Below, one piece after another: positions 58,438 through 64,000 of a DNA stretch of 64,000 nucleotides. The notes beneath the pieces are model-generated. The model made no database searches. It saw only the letters and a list, made by a program, of their open reading frames with translations, and had not been told where the DNA came from. The translations under genes were made by a program, and so were the position numbers. Source of the DNA: Microbacterium lacus (lineage in GTDB: Bacteria; Actinomycetota; Actinomycetes; Actinomycetales; Microbacteriaceae); contig NZ_BAAAPK010000001.1 of NCBI RefSeq assembly GCF_039531105.1, forward strand, positions 248,001 to 312,000. Direction: 5' to 3'. Position 1 is the stretch's first letter. Each line of letters begins with the position of its first letter.

Positions 58438-59814
58438 CTACCCGAAGTCGCCGACGGCCATATCGGTGAACCGCGAAAAGTGACCCTGGAACGCCACGGT
58501 GATCGTGTCGGTGGGGCCGTTGCGGTGCTTGGCGACGATGAGGTCGGCCTCGCCCGCGCGCGGGCTGTCCTTCTCGTACGCCGACTCGCGGTGCAGGAGC
58601 ACCACCATGTCGGCATCCTGCTCGATCGAGCCCGACTCACGAAGGTCGGAGAGAGCCGGCTTCTTGTCGGCGCGCTGCTCGGGGCCACGGTTCAGCTGCG
58701 ACAACGCGATCACCGGCACCTGGAGCTCCTTCGCGAGGAGTTTCAGCGCACGCGAGAATTCCGAGACCTCCTGCTGGCGCGACTCGACACGCTTGCCGCT
58801 GGTCATCAGCTGCAGGTAGTCGATCACGACCATCTTCAGACCCTGTCGCTGCTTCAGACGCCGGCACTTCGCGCGGATCTCGACGAGCGTCATGTTCGGG
58901 CTGTCGTCTATATAGAGGGGTGCGTCGTTGATGCGGCCGCGGGTCGACGCGATCGTCGTCCAGTCGCGCGAATCGAGCGTTCCCTTGCGCATGTTCTGCA
59001 GCGGCACCGCACCCTCGGCGCTCATCAGGCGCATGGCGATCTCGCTGCGCCCCATCTCGAGCGAGAAGAAGATCGTCGGGTAGTTGTTGCCGATCGCGGC
59101 TGCGCGGGCGAAGTCGAGCGCCAGCGTCGACTTACCCATGGCGGGTCGTGCCGCGATGATGATCATCTGCCCGGGGTGCAGACCGTTCGTCAGCTGGTCC
59201 AGACCGGAGAATCCCGTGGGGATGCCGGTCATCTGGCCATCGCGACCACGGGCGGCCTCGATCTCGTCGACGGCCGCACTCACCGCGACCTCGAGCGGCA
59301 CGTAGTCTTCGGCGGCATCCGCGCCGGTGACGCCGTAGATCTCGGCCTGCGCGTTGTTCACGAGGTCGAGCGCCTCGCCCTGCCCCGAGTAGCCCATCTG
59401 GACGATGCGGGTTCCGGCGTCCACGAGACGGCGCAGCAGCGCGCGCTCGGACACGATCGATGCGTAGTAGCCGGCGTTCGCCGCGGTCGGGACGATCGAG
59501 GTGAGGGTGTGCAGGTAGTCGGCGCCGCCGGCGCGCTGCAGCTCGCCGGTCTTGATCAGCTCGTCGGTGACGGCCACGACGTCGGTCGGCTCGCCGTGCG
59601 AGTAGAGGGTGAGGATCGCCTCGAAGATCAGCTCGTGCTTGGGCACGTAGAAGTCGACGCCGTGCAGCGCCTCGATCACGTCGGCGACGGCATCCTTCGA
59701 CAGCAGCATTCCGCCCAGGGCGCTCTGCTCGGCCAGAAGGTCATGGGGCGGCGTCCGCTCGTGCTCCCGACGTTGGCCTCCGAGGCGTTCGTCCGAGATG
59801 TCGGCGATCGACAT
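58438..59814 (-). CDS. dnaB: replicative DNA helicase DnaB
   Basis: A 458-residue hexameric helicase: N-terminal DnaB domain (about 22-125, PPHDLLAEQSALGGMLLSKDAVADVIEAL), a linker, then the RecA-like domain with Walker A ARPAMGKST (about 218-226), Walker B VVIDYLQLM and the C-terminal DLRESGSIEQDADMVVLLHR (H4 motif). It unwinds DNA at replication forks. No intein is present (the length is normal). The ATG at 59814 has AAGGA at good spacing. It stands apart from the ssb-rpsR-rplI group because two cell-surface genes are inserted between them. Confidence 0.95.
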   Translation of the reverse strand: MSIADISDERLGGQRREHERTPPHDLLAEQSALGGMLLSKDAVADVIEALHGVDFYVPKHELIFEAILTLYSHGEPTDVVAVTDELIKTGELQRAGGADYLHTLTSIVPTAANAGYYASIVSERALLRRLVDAGTRIVQMGYSGQGEALDLVNNAQAEIYGVTGADAAEDYVPLEVAVSAAVDEIEAARGRDGQMTGIPTGFSGLDQLTNGLHPGQMIIIAARPAMGKSTLALDFARAAAIGNNYPTIFFSLEMGRSEIAMRLMSAEGAVPLQNMRKGTLDSRDWTTIASTRGRINDAPLYIDDSPNMTLVEIRAKCRRLKQRQGLKMVVIDYLQLMTSGKRVESRQQEVSEFSRALKLLAKELQVPVIALSQLNRGPEQRADKKPALSDLRESGSIEQDADMVVLLHRESAYEKDSPRAGEADLIVAKHRNGPTDTITVAFQGHFSRFTDMAVGDFG

Positions 59815-60389
59815 ATGCACTTCCTTCACGTCTTACGGGCACCACGAATATCGTCGGGATCGATGCACGATGGGCAGCCTGCACACTCACGAGCCCGGAT
59901 GCCGCAGCACCACTTCCCGTTCCGTCGTAAGCAGAACACACGCCCCCGACATGCGTCTGCCTCGACTGTCGCGCGCAACCCCCCGAGGGCCGCACCCCAC
60001 GCTAGGCATCGGGTTCCGCACCTGCAACAAGGGGTGTGGATAACTTTGTGGAGAGATTGCGCGAAACGCCGATCAGGCTGTGTACAACACCTGTGGAGAA
60101 CGGGGGAAAACCCGGCTCGTGAACCCTATTATGTGGTTTCTGATCTGGGCTTTTTGTTTCCTATGCACCATCCCACAGATGTGCTTGAACCGGGGGTTGA
60201 AGGTTGTGCATGATAGACCGGTTCCTGTGTACAGATTCGGGTACACCCCGCCTCTTTCGAAAAGAAAAATGCTGGACATCGGCGCCCTGCTGGGCTAGCG
60301 TCGGGGGTCCAGGCACACCTCGCACTCTGTAAAGCGGTACATCCACGGCGGATGACACGTCGATGTTCGACGTCGCATAGGAGGTGAAC
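59815..60389. other. 575-base region between dnaB and the surface-protein gene
   Basis: Contains the dnaB promoter region, a cluster of DnaA-box-like 9-mers (60035-60100), a relatively A+T-rich stretch (about 60120-60290) and the leader of the 60390 gene. The 72-codon open frame at 60080-60298 lacks a ribosome site and was not accepted. Otherwise no gene is seen. Confidence 0.55.
60035..60100. promoter_or_regulatory. cluster of DnaA-box-like sequences
   Basis: TGTGGATAA at 60035-60043 is a perfect DnaA box (TTATCCACA reversed). TGTGGAGAG (60047-60055) and TGTGGAGAA (60092-60100) differ from it by two and one bases. All three point the same way within 66 bases, upstream of dnaB. They could bind DnaA and link dnaB expression to initiation. 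Confidence 0.45.
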
Positions 60390-61367
60390 ATGGACACCAC
60401 GCACTCGCAGCGCTTGTCGAGAATCTCCACGCTGCTGCTCGCCGCCGTCGGCGTCGCGTTCGCCTGGGTCGTCCTCACCCTCCTTCTCGGCTGGTCCTCC
60501 ACGACCGCCCACGCCGACGATGACTCCTCCCTCCTCGGGGCCGTCGGCTCCACACTCGAAAGCTCCACGACCGCCGTCACCGACACGGCCGGCGACCTCC
60601 TCGGCGGTGTCGCCGACACCGCGACGGAGGTCGTCGCTCCGATCGCCGCCCCCGTCGCGGCGGTCGTCGAACCGGTCGCACCCGTCGTCGAGGTCGTGCA
60701 GGAAGTCGCCGCCCCCGTCGTCACAGCAGTGGCCGACACGGCCGGCTCCGGCATCGTCAGCGCCGTCACCGACACCGCCGTCGACCTCGTCGCGGCCGTG
60801 CCGGTCGTCGGCGACGTCGCCACCTCGCTCGGCGCGGACGACGCGCTCACGTCCGTCGGCACGGCCGCGGACGGCGTCCTGCAGGCCACGACCGGCGCCG
60901 TGGCCACCACCGTCACTTCTCCTCCCTCGCTCATCCCGAGCAGCCCCACACCTGACGTGCCGATCGTGGACGACGTCGAGGGCGCCGTGTCCGGCATCCT
61001 TCCGACGACGCCCACGGATGCCGCGCCCGGCGCTGCGCCGACGCTGTCGCTCGCGGCCGCCCTCGCGGGCACCACCACCGGAATGTCGTCGGTCGTGTTC
61101 GCGCCGGTGCCCGCCGCAACCGCCACCTCGGCGGTCAATGGGGTCTCGCTGCTCGGAGCCGTCACCGGCGGCCTCCTGTCTCTTCTCGGAGTTGTCCTTC
61201 AGGCGGACTCCGTCCTCTCGGGACCCGGTGGTGCGGGTCCCGGCGCCTGGGTGCTCGTCGCCCTCGGCTTCGTCGTCGCATACCGTGCCTGGGTGCGACG
61301 GACCGGAATCGAGAACGACACCGCACCCCTCGCGCCCGCATTCGCCACCGACGTCTCTCCCGACTGA
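60390..61367 (+). CDS. secreted, membrane-anchored Ala/Val/Thr-rich protein
   Basis: A 325-residue protein. An N-terminal signal (about 12-34 hydrophobic, cleavage likely after AHA42) is followed by a long Ala/Val/Thr/Asp stretch with short degenerate repeats ([36 protein letters not shown]) and a C-terminal TM segment (about 287-306) before a basic and polar tail. AGGAGGT lies just before the ATG at 60390. It is co-oriented with, and 86 bases before, the chaplin-like surface gene, so the two are probably expressed together at the cell envelope. No enzyme motif is seen. Confidence 0.75.
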   Translation: MDTTHSQRLSRISTLLLAAVGVAFAWVVLTLLLGWSSTTAHADDDSSLLGAVGSTLESSTTAVTDTAGDLLGGVADTATEVVAPIAAPVAAVVEPVAPVVEVVQEVAAPVVTAVADTAGSGIVSAVTDTAVDLVAAVPVVGDVATSLGADDALTSVGTAADGVLQATTGAVATTVTSPPSLIPSSPTPDVPIVDDVEGAVSGILPTTPTDAAPGAAPTLSLAAALAGTTTGMSSVVFAPVPAATATSAVNGVSLLGAVTGGLLSLLGVVLQADSVLSGPGGAGPGAWVLVALGFVVAYRAWVRRTGIENDTAPLAPAFATDVSPD

Positions 61368-61453
61368 CCGGATCCTCGCCGTCCCCGCGACGGCTGAGCA
61401 TCGGCGCGCATCCGCGCGTCTTCCGAATCAGATCGACATCTCAAGGAGAGATC

Positions 61454-62881
61454 ATGAACACCTTCATCAAGCGCGCCTTGATCGGCACGCTTCTGGCCGG
61501 CGGCATCACGCTGTGCGGCGCGACGGTCGCGAACGCGGCCGAGACCACGGGCGAGGACGGACTCCTGTCCGGCAACCAGGCCCTCATCGACGTGTCGGCT
61601 CCGGTCAGCATCGTCGGCAACGCCGTCTCGCTGATCGGCGACAGCACGGTCATCGGATCCGGGTCGGCTTCCGAGCCCGCCTCGGCTCCGGAGTCGGCCC
61701 CCGTCGAAGCCACCACCTCGGGCGAGGACGGGATCGGCTCGGGCAACCAGGCCATCGTCGACGTCTCCGTCCCGGTCACGGTCGAGGACAACGCCGTCTC
61801 CGTCATCGGGGACAGCACCGTGGTCAACTCCGCTCCCGCGGAGCCGGCGGCGCCGGTCGCGTCGTCGGAGCCGGTCACCGAGCCCGTGTCCGCACCGGTC
61901 ACGAGCGGCGAGGACGGGATCCTCAGCGGCAACCAGCTGCTGGGCGACATCGACGTGCCGGTGAACATCTCCGGCAACGCGGTCTCCGTCATCGGGGACA
62001 GCACCGTCGTCGGCGGCGCCTCGCACGGCACGAGCGGCGGGGGAGACACCGCGGCCGCTGCGGTCACGAGCGGCGAGGACGGGATCCTCAGCGGCAACCA
62101 GCTGATCCCCGTGCTCAACGCCCCGGTCACCGTCACCGGCAACGCCGTCTCCGTCATCGGGGACAGCACCGTCATCGGCGGTGCCGGCTCGGGCCACCAC
62201 GGCACGACCGGCGGGGACACCTGGGTCGCCCCGGTCACGTCCGGTGAGAACGGGATCCTCAGCGGCAACCAGCTGATCCCCGTGCTCAACGCCCCGGTCA
62301 CCGTCACCGGCAACGCCGTCTCCGTCATCGGGGACAGCACCGTCATCGGCGGTGCCGGCTCGGGCCACCACGGCACCACCGGCGGTGGCACGATCCTCTC
62401 GCCGGTCACCTCCGGCGAGGACGGGATCCTCAGCGGCAACCAGCTGATCCCGGTGATCAACCTGCCGATCACGATCGGCGGCAACGCCGTCTCCGTCATC
62501 GGTGACAGCACGGTGATCAACCCCGGAACGCCGGGCACCCCCGGAACCCCGGGTACTCCGGGCACGCCTGGAACCCCGGGCACGCCCGGCACCCCGGGCA
62601 CGCCCGGAACCCCCGGAACCCCGGGCACGCCCGGAACCCCTGGCACCCCGGGCACGCCCGGAACGCCCGGAACCCCCGGAACCCCGGGCACGCCCGGCAC
62701 CCCCGGAACCCCCGGAACCCCGGGTCACCACCACGCCATGGAGACGGTCGGCGCCACCGCGGCCACCGGCTACGCACGCCTGGCCGCGACGGGTGGGGCA
62801 GACGGATTCGCCGCGCTGCTGATGGGCCTCGCGCTCATCGCGGTCGGCGGAGCCGCCGTCGCGCGCCGACGGGTCGCGTGA
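61454..62881 (+). CDS. cell-wall protein with six chaplin-like repeats, Gly-Thr-Pro stalk and LAATG sorting signal
   Basis: A 475-residue exported protein. Signal peptide 1-28 (ends ANA). Six repeats of about 34 residues follow, each of the form DGILSGNQ...P(V/I)..[12 protein letters not shown](I/V), spaced by Ser/Ala/Gly/His-rich linkers; they resemble chaplin domains (SGN...GN.V.V.G). Then 22 Gly-Thr-Pro triplets (collagen-like) and HHHAM. The C-terminus has LAATG (443-447), a hydrophobic helix and ARRRVA, a sortase-type anchor with LAATG in place of LPXTG. Repeats 4 and 5 are nearly identical even in DNA, indicating recent duplication. It probably makes a stalked hydrophobic surface layer or adhesin. 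Confidence 0.85.
   Translation: MNTFIKRALIGTLLAGGITLCGATVANAAETTGEDGLLSGNQALIDVSAPVSIVGNAVSLIGDSTVIGSGSASEPASAPESAPVEATTSGEDGIGSGNQAIVDVSVPVTVEDNAVSVIGDSTVVNSAPAEPAAPVASSEPVTEPVSAPVTSGEDGILSGNQLLGDIDVPVNISGNAVSVIGDSTVVGGASHGTSGGGDTAAAAVTSGEDGILSGNQLIPVLNAPVTVTGNAVSVIGDSTVIGGAGSGHHGTTGGDTWVAPVTSGENGILSGNQLIPVLNAPVTVTGNAVSVIGDSTVIGGAGSGHHGTTGGGTILSPVTSGEDGILSGNQLIPVINLPITIGGNAVSVIGDSTVINPGTPGTPGTPGTPGTPGTPGTPGTPGTPGTPGTPGTPGTPGTPGTPGTPGTPGTPGTPGTPGTPGTPGHHHAMETVGATAATGYARLAATGGADGFAALLMGLALIAVGGAAVARRRVA
62522..62725 (+). repeat. 22 x 9-bp Gly-Thr-Pro coding repeat
   Basis: A tandem array of 22 nine-base units (GGMACSCCS-type) encoding Gly-Thr-Pro, lying inside the surface-protein gene. Wobble bases vary (GGC/GGA/GGT, ACC/ACG/ACT), so it is not a recent pure expansion, but it should be prone to slippage and length change. 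Confidence 0.9.
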
Positions 62882-62886
62882 GGCGA

Positions 62887-62920
62887 GGGCGGACCGGGCG
62901 GCGCCTGGCCCGGTCCGCCC
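62887..62920 (+). terminator. strong terminator hairpin after the surface gene
   Basis: GGGCGGACCGGGC pairs perfectly (13 bases) with GCCCGGTCCGCCC around an 8-base loop, 6 bases past the stop codon. It has no long T-run, as is usual for high-GC actinobacteria. Confidence 0.8.
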
Positions 62921-62938
62921 CTCCGCACCCGGAAAAGG

Positions 62939-62985
62939 CGGATGCCGCAGACCGGAACCCCTCAGGGGCCGGGCTGCGGCATCCG
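62939..62985 (-). terminator. terminator hairpin after rplI
   Basis: CGGATGCCGCAG pairs with CTGCGGCATCCG (12 bases) around a 23-base loop that itself contains CCGG...CCGG and CCCCT...GGGG pairing. It lies 17 bases past the rplI stop, in the minus-strand sense. Confidence 0.75.
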
Positions 62986-63001
62986 TCGTGCCGTTCGCGC
63001 C

Positions 63002-63454
63002 TTACTTGGCGGCGACGACCACGAGGGTGATCACGGCAGTGAGGTCGTCACGCAGGCGAACGGTCGCCTCGTGCTCGCCCACCGACTTGATCGCCGACGT
63101 GATGTGGATCTTGCGCTTGTCCAGGTCGCCCAGGCCTGCGGCCTTCACGGCGTCCGCGACGTCACCGGTCTTGACCGAGCCGAACAGGCGGCCTTCGGCG
63201 CCGGCCTTGACGGTCAGCTTGACCTTAGTGGACTCGAGGGCGTCCTTGAGGGCCACGGCCTCTTCGTGGTCGTGGATCGCGCGCGCCTCGCGGCCGGCGC
63301 GGATCGCGGCGACCTGCTTCTCGCCACCGCGGCTCCAGGCCACGGCGAATCCCTGGGGGATGAGGTAGTTGCGGGCGTACCCGTTCTTGACCTCGACCAC
63401 GTCACCGGCGCTACCGAGCCCGGCGACCTCGTTCGTGAGAATCAGCTTCGACAT
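63002..63454 (-). CDS. rplI: 50S ribosomal protein L9
   Basis: A 150-residue protein starting [40 protein letters not shown], the L9 signature, with a long connecting helix and a C-terminal domain ([14 protein letters not shown]...). It binds 23S rRNA domain V near L1. The ATG at 63454 lies 8 bases after the rpsR stop. It is the last gene of the ssb-rpsR-rplI operon here. Confidence 0.95.
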   Translation of the reverse strand: MSKLILTNEVAGLGSAGDVVEVKNGYARNYLIPQGFAVAWSRGGEKQVAAIRAGREARAIHDHEEAVALKDALESTKVKLTVKAGAEGRLFGSVKTGDVADAVKAAGLGDLDKRKIHITSAIKSVGEHEATVRLRDDLTAVITLVVVAAK

Positions 63455-63462
63455 ATCAGCCC

Positions 63463-63717
63463 CTACCTGCCGGCGCCGGCGTAGGGCAGCAGTGCCATCT
63501 CACGCGCGTTCTTGATCGCGCGGGCGATGAGGCGCTGCTCCTGCACGGAGACACCGGTGATGCGACGGGCGCGGATCTTTCCACGCTCCGAGATGAACTT
63601 GCGCAGCGTGGCGACGTCCTTGTAGTCGATCACGCCGACGCGGGTCGGCTTCGCGGGGGCTGCGTTCTTCGCGCCCTTCCGCGGCTTGCGGCGGTCGCCG
63701 CTTGACTTTCCAGCCAT
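63463..63717 (-). CDS. rpsR: 30S ribosomal protein S18
   Basis: An 84-residue protein with a basic N-terminus ([18 protein letters not shown]) and [49 protein letters not shown], the S18 signature. No Cys zinc motif is visible at the N-terminus, so it is the zinc-independent (C-minus) form, which would make sense for a partner expressed under zinc limitation. The gene lies in the core ssb-rpsR-rplI cluster. Confidence 0.95.
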   Translation of the reverse strand: MAGKSSGDRRKPRKGAKNAAPAKPTRVGVIDYKDVATLRKFISERGKIRARRITGVSVQEQRLIARAIKNAREMALLPYAGAGR

Positions 63718-63791
63718 GTTTCTTCCTTACGGTTCGAGATCGGATGCCGTACTCGGCGCTGAGCGCGAGGCGCGGCATCCGGAATCAGTGT

Positions 63792-64000
63792 TTAGAACGG
63801 GGTGTCGTCGCCGTAGGCGCCGGGGGCTGCCCACGAGTCGCCACCGGACGAGGCCGCCGGAGCGGACTGCGTGCCGGGCGTCGACCAGGGCTCGTCCGAG
63901 ACCTGGCCGCGCGACTGACCGCCGCCGCCGGCCGCGCGCGTCACCTGAGCGGTGGCGTAACGCAGCGACGGGCCGATCTCGTCGACCTCGAGCTCGATCG
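63792..64000 (-). CDS. ssb: single-stranded DNA-binding protein, C-terminal part (cut by window)
   Basis: The frame open at 64000 and closed by TAA at 63792 encodes IELEVDEIGPSLRYATAQVTRA, a glycine/serine-rich linker and the C-terminal tip DDTPF, the conserved protein-interaction tail of SSB. Position before rpsR and rplI is as in other actinobacteria. The N-terminal OB-fold lies outside the window. Confidence 0.93.
   Translation of the reverse strand, partial: IELEVDEIGPSLRYATAQVTRAAGGGGQSRGQVSDEPWSTPGTQSAPAASSGGDSWAAPGAYGDDTPF

Noticed and set aside
60080..60298. 72-codon frame with a hydrophobic stretch upstream of the surface gene
   Set aside because: No ribosome-binding site, atypical Cys/Trp content and overlap with regulatory-looking sequence.
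62522..62725. Possible CRISPR or minisatellite
   Set aside because: Nine-base units without spacers, all in frame and coding Gly-Thr-Pro.
61199..62734. Long minus-strand open frame opposite the chaplin-like gene
   Set aside because: It is the antisense of the repeat gene; its repeats merely mirror the coding strand.

Overview
The window is high-GC DNA from an actinobacterium, most likely a Microbacterium or close relative in the Microbacteriaceae. This rests on overall G+C and third-position bias, frequent GTG starts, the family mix (Zur/znu locus, HelR-type helicase, ECF41 and ECF42 sigma factors) and the ssb-rpsR-rplI...dnaB neighbourhood. The call comes from gene content and style, not from a search. 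No rRNA, tRNA, CRISPR array or insertion sequence was recognised.

Layout. 1-4.7 kb: a zinc-acquisition locus read leftwards (znuA-znuC-znuB, zur, a UPF0718 permease and its TIGR03943 partner) with a Zur-box palindrome before znuA. 4.8-6.4 kb: a DUF2461 gene and an uncharacterised protein behind a predicted yybP-ykoY (manganese) riboswitch. 6.4-11.2 kb: a branched-chain/pyruvate 2-oxoacid dehydrogenase set (E1 alpha, E1 beta, E2) with hisC upstream. 11.2-19.9 kb: small membrane proteins, a GHSQG hydrolase, a low-molecular-weight phosphatase, a secreted nuclease, purB and a P-loop kinase. 19.9-25.7 kb: FAD and GMC oxidoreductases, a zinc alcohol dehydrogenase, SRPBCC and DUF2071 proteins, and a heliorhodopsin-like protein lacking the retinal lysine. 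25.8-28.5 kb: a CNNM/CorC-type protein and a TerC protein, the latter behind a second predicted manganese riboswitch.

28.6-33.2 kb: a HelR-like RNA polymerase-recycling ATPase preceded by a match to the rifamycin-associated element, then an ECF42 sigma factor with its DGPF/YciI partner. 33.4-49.7 kb: a patchwork of transporters, four more regulator modules (ECF41 plus epimerase; a second ECF42 plus DGPF pair; MerR, MarR and TetR genes, several next to visible operator palindromes), hydrolases and small proteins.

49.8-58.4 kb: an accessory island with less biased codon use, inserted between a YkvA-like gene and dnaB. It holds a tight three-gene ABC-three-component conflict system (SMC-like ATPase, middle component, PD-(D/E)xK-type effector), an 824-residue protein with a HEPN-like RNEHHH motif, an excisionase-like DNA-binding protein and small unknowns.

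58.4-64 kb: dnaB, a leader with DnaA-box-like sites, a membrane-anchored secreted protein, a cell-wall protein with six chaplin-like repeats plus 22 Gly-Thr-Pro triplets and an LAATG sorting signal, two strong terminators, and rplI, rpsR and the 3' end of ssb.

Two families of palindromic intergenic repeats (62 bp and about 85 bp) are scattered through the first 28 kb. All functions are inferred from the sequence and remembered family features; no database search was run.
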